A DNA stretch of 64,000 nucleotides from Tetraselmis striata (Eukaryota; Chlorophyta; Chlorodendrophyceae; Chlorodendrales; Chlorodendraceae). Where the stretch lies: positions 1 through 64,000 of the forward strand of contig VCJN01001278.1 of NCBI GenBank assembly GCA_006384855.1, written 5' to 3'. The translations under genes were made by a program, and so were the position numbers. Below are positions 11,546 through 23,603 of this stretch, piece by piece; the first letter of the stretch is position 1, and every line of letters begins with the position of its first letter. Under the pieces are notes generated by a model that was not told the DNA's origin, did no database searches, and saw only the letters and a program-made list of their open reading frames with translations.

Positions 11546-13719
11546 CTAGCACCCGTGTCATGTACATGCGCATCGAATCAGCCCATGGTGCCGTACAACT
11601 CGCGACCTCGACGCGGTACTATACCGTTGTAGTTTGTACCAGAGCCGCACGTACTTACACCCGGTAAATGGTGGCCATTGCCCGGAAACATGGATAGCGT
11701 AGCACTTACGGCCCCTCGGCGCAGGTAGACCCATGCCGAAAGGGAATGCGGAATACATTCACGGGCCTCCAAGGCCTGTCGATCATACCTCGCCCGTCCC
11801 GCCGCCCCGGCCGGAACAACCCGGCGTGCGGCGCCACCGTGAGCTCCTCCACTACCATCCGGTGAGTGCATGGTGCCACGCCTTGCCCACCCATCGCGGC
11901 GCAACGACGGTCGCCGCTGCGCCACTCTGCTGCAACTTCTACACGAGGTCGGGTAGCAGGGGCCAGGGGTGCGTTGCACCAGTTGTTTCCTCGGGGCCAT
12001 TCCGCATCCGGCATGTTCAACGAGTCCACCGCCTCGCACGTAGGAACCAACCACGCCGCGTTGTAGCGGGGGAGCAGGGTGTTGAGGGCGGACGCGAAGC
12101 GGTCGATGGAGTGATGAGGGCCGAACCGGCTCTCAAGTTCCAAGAACATTAGGGGGTCGAGTTGCCAATCGTCGATGTCGAGGTGCCGGGTTAGACGGTC
12201 CGCCCAGACATTCGCTGCCGAGCGAATGTACCGGGCGCGCAGTTGGATGTTGTGCGAGTCCAACAAGCACTAGAGTCGTCGCAGCTCGGCCATCATCTCG
12301 GGCAAGCGTGAGGATAGGCCCGAAAGAACGTGACATACCGCCTAGTTGTCCTCGTGCAGGAGGACGTTGCGCCCGGATAGGTGGGGGAGGAAGCTTTCCA
12401 CTGCAAGTTGGGCCGCTTTGAGCTCCTTCCAGGTGATGTGCTGGCGCTCGTCCGCCGAGCTCCAGAATCCCAGCGCCTCTAGCTTGCCGTTCAACAACCC
12501 GCCCCACCCATAGCCTGAGCTGTCGGTGTGCAAATAAGCCGTCGCCACCGGGCGGTGGCTTGCCGTTGGACTGACCGGGCACCGATCTCCACCACTGTAG
12601 ATCGCGGCGGAGCTGTGGCGTCATCCGGACGCGCCCGATCCACCGGTCACCGACCACTACGGAGTGGAGCTCCCGCAGAAAAAATCTTGCGGCCGGAATC
12701 GCCAAAAAGAGGTATTGCGCATGTCTCGCCAGTGACTGCAGCTTTCGCACCGAAAGCCACCTGGCGTCCCGCGTGGCGCGGCCGATGAGACGGGTGGTCT
12801 ACCCGAAGAGCCGGTCCGGTTTGTCTGCCGGTGCGTAGAACATGCCGGACGCTGAGTCGATGTCCATCCCCATGTGCCTGCCGAACATACAAGGCTCCTA
12901 GAAGCCCTTTTGTGGGGTTCCGCGGCAGCCCCAAGGCGTGGAGGAGGCTGGCGAGCCGCTGACGAAAATGGAGCGCCTGCTCCATCGACGCGGAGAATAA
13001 AAGGAAGTCGTCCACTTCAGATAGGATGCGCGTTGTCATGCACCTGGTCCACCGGAGGTAGCGCTTGCTCCGTGTGGGCTGTGCATACAATGAAGGGGGC
13101 TCGGGCTCGGGTTTCCGGAGGTGGGCGATGAATACTTGGGTGAGCTTGACGAAGTAACATGGCGAAAGTTCCAGCCCATTGGCAGACCTGCGAGCATGTA
13201 GAGCTGACCTCGGACGTCCACGGTGAAGTAGTCTCGGTCCGCCTTTGCGATGTCTAGAGCATAGAAGCCGTCTTGGGGGTCGAAGGAGAACATGTAGTCT
13301 CCCTTTTTGGTGAGGTGGCGCACTCTCAGTAGGGTCTCCTGTTGGAATCTGCCCGATACCCTAGCACCGGCCGATACCCTAGCACCGGCCGGGCACATGT
13401 CCCGCGCGCCTTTGCGCGCGCGTGCCTGTCTCCCCCCCCGCCGGGCGCTCTGCTTTCACTCTCTTCCCGTCCACAGTCCCCGCAGCTCGAGCCCGGCTCG
13501 CTGCTCCCACGGTAAGATGCTCCAGCACTTCCACTCACCATCACCTCCGCGGTTGAGCCGTTTAGGTTATGGGCCCTCACACGTCACGTGGGCGCGAGCG
13601 GGGTACAAGGAGAAGTCCGTGCGTTCGGCGCACGTCCGGAGTCGTTCGAAAAACGGCCGAGGCGGCTGCCATAAGGGCGCCGAAAACTAGCCCACAAGGT
13701 GCGAGGGATGCACGCTGAG

Positions 13720-13872
13720 CCTCCGGGGCCAGTACACAACCTTCCCGACACCGTATTGGGGTTCCGCCTACCGGCGCGAGAGAGCCAGCCTCCGGGGCTG
13801 CGCTCAACATACCGTATTGGGGTTCCGCCTACCGGCCCGAAAGAGCCAGCCTCCGGGGCTGCGCTCAACAGA
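13720..13872 (+). repeat. Tandem repeat of about 63 bp in the LTR element interior
   Basis: Two and a half copies of a unit that includes CCGTATTGGGGTTCCGCCTA and AGCCAGCCTCCGGGGCTGCG, within the interior of the LTR element. Confidence 0.75.
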
Positions 13873-14399
13873 CAAGTCCCCGGGATTCTGTCGAACCACA
13901 GCCGTACTTAGCTAGAATTAGATTCAAACCTTAGATAGTATATTCGAACACACACACCCACACAACGCCCACACACCTCGCGTCGACCTAGGCCGTCGCA
14001 TGTCGTGGTTCCACGAGCAGTATCACGGAGGCACACGGTGAAACGACCGGCGAGCCCGCTGGTGGCTTTTGTTCAGTGGAAGGACCGCCAGGCTACCGTC
14101 GCGAAGCTGCTGTGAGCTGCTGGAGCGTTTCAGCGCGGAGCGCGTCATTTAGAAGCCGTCCAAGATCGTCGCAGCGAGAACAACACGCAAACCGCCCAGG
14201 GGCCTACCTACCCTGGTCCCGCCTATCACATCCCACTTACCGGAATCAACAACGTGGTGCTCTTGCCGCCAACGCAGGACCGCGTAGCGAACATCCTTTT
14301 CGTCGTGCATTACTTTTTGTTTCGTGCAGTGCTTCGTGCTTCATACAGCGGCAACATATCGCCACAGAGCGACTTCTCCGCGGCAGAACGCGCATCTAC

Positions 14400-14700
14400 G
14401 GCACCGTGCTCATGGATCCTATGGGCGGCCGCTGCGACGACCCTTGCGCCTACTGCGCAAATCTTCATGGCGGCCAACCCGATGCACCGACGGCGACGGC
14501 GACAAGGGCAGCCAGTGCGGCGGCCGGGCGTACGAGGCCACCAACTTCCGCGGCGCGCCCGACGGCTGCTACTGCCGCTGCATCATCGGCGAGCGCGGTG
14601 GCAACCGCGAGGAGGGCGAGTGCACCATTCGGATCAGCAGCATGCCTACGGGCAGCCCAGCTACGAGCAGCATGTGTATGCGCAGCATGGGCTCCCCTTG
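14400..14700 (+). other. Cys-rich coding-like stretch inside the LTR element
   Basis: A plus-strand stretch in the element interior has Cys-rich coding character, for example GGRCDDPCAYCANLHGG and, in another phase, GSQCGGRAYEATNFRGAPDG followed by CYCRC. It does not resemble a gag zinc knuckle and looks more like a secreted host-type Cys-rich module. A captured host exon is one explanation and chance another. Confidence 0.35.
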
Positions 14701-15375
14701 ACTGCGTTGGCTATCTGCCCTTTGGCATGGAGTGGTGCGCGCGTGATGGGGCTAGCGTCGACGAGGCAGTGCTACTTCTGGGCTGGCAGCTCAGCTACGA
14801 ACAGCCCGCCCCGTGCTCCCCCGCATGCGTTGGCTACCAGCAGGTCGTGCTCAGCAGCCCCGCCGCTCGCGGAGAGGCTGCCAGAAGCATCTTGCGCAGC
14901 GCACTGCCCGACATCCCCCATGGCACGAGGATGACGTCCTCGCGGCCTCATCACCAGCCAGCTCCGGCTCAACAGCTCCACAGTGGGGCGACAATACAAC
15001 ATGGAGTGCAGTGCACGCGGAAGCGCGTCGCCCGGAAGCTATCAAGAATGTATAGAGTAGTCGCGATTAATTACTGCTGCTATTCAATACTGTACTAGCG
15101 CCATATTCCGAATATTGTTCCAATCGCACACAGCGGTCAAACCGAGATGACCCCCGTGTACAATTGAGGGGGGCTGTTGGAATCTGCCCGATACCCTAGC
15201 ACCGGCCGATACCCTAGCACCGGCCGGGCACATGTCCCGCGCGCCTTTGCGCGCGCGTGCATGCAATGTCTCCCGGCCCGCCGGGCGCTATGCTTTCACT
15301 CTCTTCCTGACCACAGTCCCCGCAGCTCGAGCCCGGCTCGCTACTCCCACGGTAAGATGCTTCGAGCACTTCATG

Positions 15376-17864
15376 TTAGCTATACTCGTACCGATACTCG
15401 GCTGCCCGGTATCGATACAAGTATAGCGCGGTATACCAGTACTCGGATGCCCGCCGTGTACCGGCTGTATGGCTATATATGCGGTTGCCCGCGTGTATAT
15501 GACATGATCGGATCTTTTGAATTGCTTTCACTGGCTTCGGAGCATCTCATAATTCGGAGATGTTTTCATAATATTTGTGGCTTATCTGTTACGCACTTAC
15601 AGAAAATCCATATGCTTATGCAGACGCCTTCACCGCTGTCTTACTTTAGGAAACTGCAAAGGGACACTTCCGACAGCAGTGCGCCTATTATACTAAAGTT
15701 TCACGATATACCCATGCCAAATACGGCACCTATGCCCAGTAAGAACTTTTTTGCATGGATACGCTTTCACAATATGACGCTGCTTTATACAAAATGGTTC
15801 TTAGATCACGCTCAGACCACACTATGCATACCACTCTCCGTCACCTGCCCGCCCGAGCCGCCGTCACTCACTACCATGCCTAGCAAACCACGGACCCCCA
15901 CCCGCACCTGGAAGCCCCGTGCTCGACATGTTATGTTGCAATAAGGCTCTTAGAATAAGGCCGATGCCCGGTCTCGTCGTCCGGATTTACGCCAATACTT
16001 AACAAAACACGACATTCAACTTCTTGACACAGACCTACTAACACGTTGCCCGATTTTCTCTCATATTTACCATGCACTACTTCCACCTTCAAGTTAATCT
16101 CGAATTGATAATCGGCCAATTCGCCACAACTATACCACCGAAGCAAACTACGACTATTGTAACCGTATTCGCAATCACGTAATAGAATTCTAGCAACGGG
16201 CTATGCTGGATAGTATGCCTGCCCGCCTCGGACAAATTCTGTCTTGATTTGGTCATTCCGGAAGTACCGTACCCGCGCTGCCGGCCACCTTGCTCGATGC
16301 CGCACGCACTACTATTTGGAAAAAATATGGTGACCCATTATGCGCAATAGGGCTTGCCCACATACTTGCCTACCTGCCAACCTGCGATAAATTTCATAAC
16401 AACCTATAGGCTCCGTGTCTCCCGTACATCCACACATCTGCCCCTAGGTAATTTTTCCCATAAACTTTGTTTATCACTGGCATGCCGCCCTCTGCGAAAT
16501 ATCTTTGTCGCTACACCCACACTTGTATACACATTTACAATACAAGCCCACTTAATCCCTTGTCGTATCCACCTAGACGCTCCTACTCGGCTTGCCCGTT
16601 TTCTTATTTACAATATTTTCCGCCCCCACGACCTGTGTCGCATGATAATGGGATACCGCACTCCCCGCTTCACCTCGGTTATGACAAAACATGTTCCGCT
16701 CGTGCTCGTTACGTAATGACGCCTGGCCATATAACTTACCCCTCGTCGGTTTCTACCAATCCGCAACTACATGCACTCCGCTTGACGCCCGCTATGGCAC
16801 AAACCCGCTCACACCCGCTAACTTCTTATACCAACACGTGGACTCTGCGGATTACATTGACATCGCCAAAATACCAGATGCAGAAATACATGTTTAAAGT
16901 ATGAACTCGCCAATACCTGAGTATTAAGCATACGTAGCATATGCCAACCGTTAAACTCGCCCCAATACATCCTGGATATCAACGTCACACATATTGCTTC
17001 GCAGTCAGCTTGTCAAATTCCGCCTGCCAACTCCGCTTGCCTTTTGCTATGGCAACGTCACACATATTGCTTTGCAGTTAGCTTGCCAAAGTCCGCCTGC
17101 GAACTCCTGCCAACTCCGCTTGCCTTTTACTATACACTACTATCGCGTATTCCACGATTCCTGGGGGCCATATGCTAACCTGAAAAGTCGTAGTGATATG
17201 CTCCATGGTTATGCCCGACACAATCTTGTCCCTGTGATTATGCTTACGCACACTGATCATCGTGCCATGTCCGCCGAATACCCCGCCCGCTTCCCTTGCG
17301 TATCCCATGGGTCTACTTTTTTGGGGCCGGGATGGAATGTTAGGGTTACCACCATAACCCTACCTGCATACCTATATCCGCACACCTATACCGTCATACT
17401 CGTACCACTCACTTCCTTATACTAACGCAATTACTACATGCAACTAAGCTGCTGATCCGCCCACAGACATATGCCGCGTGCTTGCCACACGTCATGCCCT
17501 TGTCAGCCATTACGCCCCGATGACTCCCTGATGACTCCAAGCCTAGATTGCATATCCAAGCCTAATGCCTGCATGCGAACGGCTGCCAAGCCGATAGTTG
17601 TATAAAGCCGTGTACACCTCTATACACTGTAACAAGATCCTTTGCTGCAAATCTTTTCCTTGTCTATGCTAAAGTCTCTCACCTAAAGCTTAGATTGGTT
17701 TCGGAGATCTTTTACATTTTTCACTGGTTTCCCGATCATGTCATATACACGCAGGCAACCGCATATATAGCCATACAGCCGGTACACGGGCAGCCGAGTA
17801 CTGGTATACCGCGCTATACTTGTATCGATACCGGGCAGCCGAGTATCGGTACGAGTATAGCTAA
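15376..17864. mobile_element. MULE-like DNA transposon in the 3' LTR
   Basis: A 2,489-bp insertion with terminal inverted repeats of about 135 bp. The left end reads TTAGCTATACTCGTACCGAT and the right end, inverted, is the same. The repeats differ by roughly two substitutions and one 3-bp indel. Nine-base flanks are CACTTCATG (15,367-15,375) and CACTTCCAC (17,865-17,873). The uninterrupted LTR elsewhere reads CACTTCCAC, so the duplication is 9 bp with two or three changes on the left. Long repeats plus a 9-bp target fit Mutator-like elements. The interior is pyrimidine-rich on the plus strand; no DDE transposase is visible, only a 255-codon frame starting in the LTR (15,177-15,944) without motifs. 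Non-autonomous. Confidence 0.8.
16980..17135 (+). repeat. Internal direct duplication in the MULE-like element
   Basis: A unit of about 65 bases containing CGTCACACATATTGCTT and CTCCGCTTGCCTTTT occurs twice in tandem. Confidence 0.7.
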
Positions 17865-18339
17865 CACTTCCACTCACCATCACCTCCGCGGTTGAGCCGT
17901 TTATCTCCATCTTGAGTCGCTTGCGCACACAATAGGAGTTGAGCACGCAGAGGTCGATGATGCAGCGCCACTAGTTGACGCCGGGCTTGGGCACTGAAAA
18001 AGGGTTTTGACACCCACTTGCGGCAAGGTTGAGCTCCCACGCGCCGGACTCCACCAAGCGGGCAAGCTCGCCCGGCCTCGAGGAATGTGAACTGCGCCGG
18101 GGTAGCGTCCTTCATGTTGATGCCGTTGCGGAAGTGGGGGGGGGGGGGGGGGGGTGTGCTTTAAGGGGATCCGCACGCCCTTATATGGATCCACCGTAGC
18201 ACTTGATCGCTCGCCCCGATGTCTTGCCATTGCCGTCATTGCCGCCGCACGCGGTGTCGCATGTAGCTTGAACTTATGTAGCATGACTCGGAACGGCGGG
18301 GCACACCGTCACTTCTGCTCCTCGGCCTGCGAGGCAGTA

Positions 18340-19275
18340 GTCTTGTCGGGCTGAGGCATGCCCTTGAACTTGTCGTTGTCATTGTTCTTGTCCGCCCTCT
18401 CATTGGCAGCTTGGTCTGCGTGTTCTGCGCGCACTAGCGCCTTGATGCGGATGTTGCCGCCGCCGCCGCCTTCGCTCCCTCCGCTGCCGCTGCCCTTGGA
18501 CTGCGCGGCGGCCCGCGCCTTGGCCGCCTGGTGGAGGCTGATTTCGAGTCGTTTATCGTCCAGGGCGTTGATAAGTCCGGCGACGCCATTGCTGAAGGGC
18601 TCGGCGGCGGTGGTGTTGAAGAAGCGGGAGTAAACGAGGCGCTCGGCGACTCGCTTCTCGCCGGTAAGCGCCTTCTTGCACTACTTGAAACGCAGGAGGT
18701 AGGTGAGCCGGTCTTCAACAGCGTGCCCGCACGTCGCGATCGTGCGAATCGCGGAGTCGAGTAGGTCGTTGGCGGTCCGTGGTCCGCGGTGTCGCGAGCG
18801 GTGGCGTTTTGCGCGCGAAGCGTTGCCACAACGTCCGTGAGCGCCGTGTGCGCATACGCGGTAAAGACTCCAAAACACAGCAGGTGGCGTACTCGTCGCG
18901 GGTCGCGTGCTTCTTCTCATCGGCGAGGTAGCGGTCCCACTCGTCGTTGCGTGGGTTCCACGATCCCGGGGGCGGCGAGTCCTACAATGAAGGAGCATAG
19001 ACTCGACGTATCCCCGCGGCAAGTAGTCAATCCAGTCGCGCGGGTCGATGAACGCCGTGTGGCCTGGAGATTTTGTAGAGAAACCGGGGGAGAGTCGTCC
19101 TCCTCGTCGTCACCCTCGAGGCCGTCGGCTGGCGTCGCGGGAATAGGTTTCTGCGGCGGTGGTTGTTGAATGGAAGAGGTGCGGGAGTCTAGCTCGTGGA
19201 GTCGCAGCAGCATCCGCTGCTCCAGCGCAGTGAGCCTAGCTTTATCAGTTGTCGAAATTGCGACGTTGCTCACCG
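18340..19275 (-). pseudogene. ORF1-like region of the DIRS-like element (fossil)
   Basis: Minus-strand coding remains upstream of the reverse transcriptase of the DIRS-like element. They begin with MSNVAISTTDKARLTALEQR, a short coiled-coil-like start, then an acidic Pro-rich stretch, a Trp-containing segment (WNPRNDEWDRYLADEKKH) and a Gly/Ser-rich end. Position and composition match the gag-like first ORF of DIRS elements; no conserved domain is recognised. The region is broken several times. Confidence 0.55.
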
Positions 19276-19329
19276 CACCCCTCCGAATCGTATTTGTCGT
19301 CGAGCAACCGTGTGTCGTCCATAGTACAG

Positions 19330-22300
19330 CATGCTATCGTTATTGCAGTCGCGGCGAACGGTTGGCGTCGAACGTCGTTGTGAGATCGTGTGTCACCTTG
19401 CGAGACTGCAACGGGGAAGGCTTGATGAGGGCGTTTCTGGTGGGTTTCCTCCTGGCCGCCTGATGAGGGCATTTCTCAGGCACCAGCTCATGCTAGATGC
19501 GCTTAACATGACCTTCATTATGGAAGCATCACTCGGTTGGGCGGGTTTCAATCGAGAAGATATATGCGTTCCCCGCTTAACGGTGACGTGGACGGGGCAT
19601 GAGATTCATTGGCATGCAACGGGGCCGTTTCTTTAATCCCGGGAGATAAAATGGCCCACGTGATCAGCCTAGCGCGGGAGCTAAGCGCGCGTTCACACGT
19701 AACACCACGAGAGCTTGCACAGGTAGCGGGAAGATTCTACATCATAGAAAAAGTCGTCCCACTAACGCCACTGTTGTGTCTCGATCTATGGGAAGAGACA
19801 GCGGGGACCAGGGCATGGGACATGCCGTCATTGTTCCACCACTAGCTCTCAGTAATATCTTGCCGAACACTGCGTGGAGCATATCGGCAAGCGCATCTGC
19901 AGCGCAAGCAAGGCCTCATCGTATGCGGGGACGCATCAGCCATCGGCTTCGGTGCAAGGTGGTCGACCCATACGAAAGTTTTGAGGGCACCCCGACACGT
20001 GGCAGGTCCCATCAGACAAGCAGCTCATGCAATGGGGCACATCGGTATTCAAAACCGCGGTCGCCGAGGCGCTGCGAAAAGCCGCCGAGGATCAGTTCTA
20101 TTCCAGCACTGAACGGGAGCTCGATTATTTATTGGCGTTCCTTCACATCGCATTGATCTGATTGCCGGCGCGGATACGCCATTCCGCCATGCTCTACCTG
20201 ACAGATTCGCAGAATACCGAGACCGATATCATGCGCATGCAAGGCGGACCAAGGGTGTTGCATACTGTGTGCAAGGTATTGAAGCTCTGTCTTAAATGGC
20301 ATCGATCTGCATATCCAGTGGCTGCCACGCGAGCATGCCCTCATGCAATGCGCAGACGACGATTCCAAAGAGGAGGATCCATTGCAATGGGCACTCAGCC
20401 CATGGCACACCGAGCTCATCAAGTAACGTTGGGTCGTAGCGAATCTCGCATTCCAGCAAAAAACGAATTATGGACGTGTTCGCGGATGATAGCATTTTTC
20501 TCATGAAGCAGGAAACGCCCCACCTCATCCGCGATGAGAGAATATCACCGCCAAGTCGGAGCATTTTTTGACTCGTACTCTGCTTCGGCACATCAGGCAT
20601 CGACGGGTGCACACATGCATGGTTCACATCAGCGGTTCCCAAGCCGCTTATTTGATGGGTTAAACGGCCCGTTCACCCATATGACACGCCTTCTCCAAAA
20701 AATAATTGACGAATGCACCGAGGCGGTGCTTATCATCCCGGACTGGGTCGCGGGATGGCGGGCAATGCTCAGCGCCCTCCCATTCCGCGACGCATTCACG
20801 CTGCCAAAGCAGGATGCCTTGGGCACACCCCATCAGATGCTATTCAAGCCAGGCTCATGGGTTCCACGCTAGGCGCGCGAGGCAGGATTGAAGTTCCAAC
20901 CAAATTATAAAATTATTGCAATGTTGATCATTTGGGACAAAGCAATTGGATAACGATATATATGGCGCAACGTGCTCTAAGCATCACGGGGCTAGATCTA
21001 GCGACGCAAACGCGGCGAAGAACTCATCCTCGTTATCATAATTAGCCTCATCGTCCGAACCCAAATCCATTTCCACCAGCCGGTTTTGATGGCGGGCAGG
21101 GTACACATAGCCCAATAGTGCTCGGAAAAAATGGCGATGACGCCCATGGGAGGCATGTGTAACACTTCCCCCCTCCACCACATTGTCATCATACCATGCT
21201 GCAAACGGCCGCGCTTCACGCCGTGCAAAATGTGGCCTTTACAAAAATCAGCGGCCCGCAAGTGCCTCTTCAACCGGAAGTTCATCGCGCGGCACTGCTC
21301 ATGCCATGGGCCCGAGATCCAACATGGCGTCTAGCTGCAAGCGGATGGAATAGAACGTTGACCAAGGGTCATCCGGCGTCAGCCATGGCGGTCGCATACC
21401 GGTCCAAACGACGGAGTAAGCAGAACGACTCCCTGCCCGGGGATATAGCAGCTCTAGCTCCATGCCGCCGCTATGGGTGGCCAACTTTTCCTTGGTGCCG
21501 TAGCAGGGCTCCGCGAAAACACGGTCCTCGGCGTTCGAACGACCTGCAACAATCGCATCCCATGCTGGTAATAGATCCACACCACGCATCATGAAATCTG
21601 TCAGCTCCATGGTGCCAGCCTCGAAGCCACGCGGGCGGCGGTCTCCCACAAATACAACACGATGCACACGTCCCGATGCAATGTGCAATAGTCGCCATGT
21701 CAGTGGCGGCCCGCGAGATCAACCCATCCTTGAATTGCGCAATCCAGGGTTGTGTAATCCAACGGCACGGCCCCGCTCTCCACGTTTTCCAACTCAACCA
21801 AGTCACGCTTATAAACACTCATGTACTTGACAACGCTCACGGCATACACATGATTGGCGTGCCTGGCCACCCCCAGCTCACGCAGGGCGGTCGCCAACCG
21901 TGACACAGCATGCCGCAGACATCCCGGGGAAGCCGGTCGGCTCCCGTCGCGCATCGTCTTGCGCCCATGATGATGGCGATGTCATTATTCATTGAAGAAT
22001 ACTAGCACATCCCACTCGGTACAGGTATGAGAGGTAGAAGTCAACGGCGGCGGCATGGTGCTCGCCCATGTCTCGAACTCGCAGAATCCCGCGACGACGC
22101 TATGTGGTCACAATGCTTCTCACACCGAGACGCCACCCATGCAGCGGAAGCCGGAGCAGTAGCCGAGCGAATGGCGTAAAATTGCACGGAAGCATGGGCA
22201 GCCGCCGCCAAAGAGAGCGGAGAGCCGCCGCTCACGCCGCCTCCCCAATCACGCATCGCTCGCAGTGAATGCGCCCATTCTTGACCGCCTTGGTAAGGCG

Positions 22301-22760
22301 ATGATAAGCATACGCCAGTCAGCCTGGGCCATGACACCCAGTCAGCCTTACGCAAGGGAACAATAATAAAGCCCCCCCCCCCCCCCCCCCGCACGTCCGT
22401 ATATACATTTCCGGCAAGTCAGTATATACATTTCCGGCACCATGCAAGACATGCGACTGGGAATATAATGGATCTATTGCAATCAACACCAAGGCCAAAA
22501 TACACACCAAGAGGACTAAAAGCCCAATGAGGGGCATGATTGAGAATAAGATCAATGACTGTGCATTTCAGCAAAAAAACACCCGCAGCAAAAAAATGGC
22601 TAGATAATACACCATGCCCGTTGGGCTCTAGCAGTGGCATGCTAGGCGGACGAGAGGCAGAAGTTGAGCGTAGGGTATGATAACCCGAGGTAGGGTACCG
22701 CACCACCCCAACTAAGTCGGGAGACAAAAAACATATCAAGCTCGGCATTTAAACAATGAA
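19330..22760 (+). mobile_element. Kangaroo-like YR retroelement (fossil), copy A
   Basis: Two coding regions converge. On the plus strand (19,450-20,900) are the end of a reverse transcriptase (WTGHEIHWHATGPF; ELSARSHVTPRELAQVAGR), RNase H (LIVCGDASAIGFGARW) and the post-RNase H domain (PFTHMTRLLQKIIDECTEAVL). On the minus strand (22,330-20,990) is a tyrosine recombinase with GTMELTDFMMRGVDLLP. A leader region at 22,400-22,740 matches the leader of the copy at 25.2 kb. Convergent recombinase orientation is, as I recall, a trait of the Volvox Kangaroo element. The element is truncated at the reverse-transcriptase side and broken about ten times. A 19-base C run is at 22,372-22,390. Confidence 0.75.
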
Positions 22761-23600
22761 TGCAGACTCCACAAAAACAAAGACGGGAAACTTGCAGGGA
22801 ACACCGACGGATGTCTATCGATCAAAGTACGGGAATCTTGATCATTTGAATGTGGATAAATCAGGGCCGCCAAGGCACTTGCCAGCAGTATCGGAGACAA
22901 ACTGCATTTATAGAGGAATTATGGAAATCTCCAGGTTTGGCAAAAAAGGATTGCACGGGGCTGTCTAGACGTTGGCTCCATCAAGAGAAAATTGTCCGGA
23001 ACAACATCCGCACATACCTTGTCACCGGACTGCGGAGGGCGCCAAATCGGAAATTCAACCATTTCCGATTTGCCAAAGATGCGAATCTCTTACATTTTTG
23101 GTGTGTGTAGGCCCACGGGGCGTGATGTCCGCACTGAAAAGGATAGCATAGCGGGGTGGGTTGGTTGCGCTAGCTGGTCAGCTGGCGCAACGGCAGAAGG
23201 TGGACTCTCCTTGTGGTGCGGGTGCGTCATGTAGCAGGGCTGTCGCATGCTGTCGCTAGCGCCGCATGACATCGGGAAGTCCAAGCGGTACGCGTACTGC
23301 GAGTACATGTATTGGTAGCTACCATTCAAACTAGAATCTTAACGTTACCAATACCGGTGACAGAATAGCCCGGTGTAATCAAACCTCTATATTACCAATA
23401 TGACCGTTTAATCCATTTACCCGAGGCTGCGGAGGCTGCGGGATCTTATCGTGAGTGTTCTGGGAGTCATAGGAACCGGAAAGGAAAAAGCATGGGGCGT
23501 GCCGAAAGGGGGTAGTTACGCTCAGCTTACAGAAGGGACCGCCGCATGGCGGGAACAAGGATCGCAAAGTACAATGACCCCGACATCCTAAGGGACTTAA
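22761..23600. other. Spacer with a diverged repeat
   Basis: No gene recognised; open frames under 90 codons. 23,090-23,410 is the partner of the 8750-9030 repeat, with blocks in common near TTGCGCT...GGCAGAAGGTGGAC and TGTAATCAAACCTCTATA. Confidence 0.5.
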
Positions 23601-23603
23601 TTC

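Larger units (their letters stand above)
13340..17903 (+). mobile_element. Short LTR retrotransposon (fossil) inside the DIRS-like element
   Basis: Two LTRs of about 225 bp bracket 1.6 kb. The 5' LTR is 13,340-13,564. The 3' LTR starts at 15,175 and is itself split by a DNA transposon, ending at 17,903. Both LTRs start TGTTGGAATCTGCCCG and end GAGCCGTTTA. A purine tract (TTGAGGGGGG) sits just before the 3' LTR, fixing plus orientation. The 5-bp flanks match: TCTCC at 13,335-13,339 and at 17,904-17,908. The interior has no recognised gag or pol, so this is a non-autonomous element. The two LTRs differ at only a handful of sites, suggesting a fairly recent insertion. A more diverged LTR copy lies at 52,848-53,074. 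Confidence 0.85.
10450..19290 (-). mobile_element. DIRS-like YR retrotransposon (fossil), split by a nest
   Basis: Minus-strand remains of a DIRS-group element. Order from right to left: an ORF1-like region (19,275-18,340); reverse transcriptase (18,130-17,904 and 13,334-12,640) including the SEVDDFLLFS active-site block; RNase H (12,550-12,280) with the HTDSSGYGWGG start; the post-RNase H domain typical of DIRS elements (12,266-11,560; SIDRFASALN, PRYNA, NNWCN); and a tyrosine recombinase (11,545-10,450) with the HSLRKG box. A 4.56-kb LTR element interrupts the reverse transcriptase region. The element is broken, with roughly ten breaks by eye plus the insertion. Terminal repeats were not recognised, so the outer limits are approximate. 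All parts lie on one strand, unlike the Kangaroo-like copies next door. Confidence 0.8.

Noticed and set aside
12528-12788. Plus-strand genes across the 10.5-13.3 kb region
   Set aside because: They are antisense to the reverse transcriptase, RNase H and recombinase remains on the minus strand.
15177-15944. 255-codon frame as a transposase of the MULE-like element
   Set aside because: Its first third is LTR sequence and inverted repeat, and the remainder has no DDE or zinc-finger motif.
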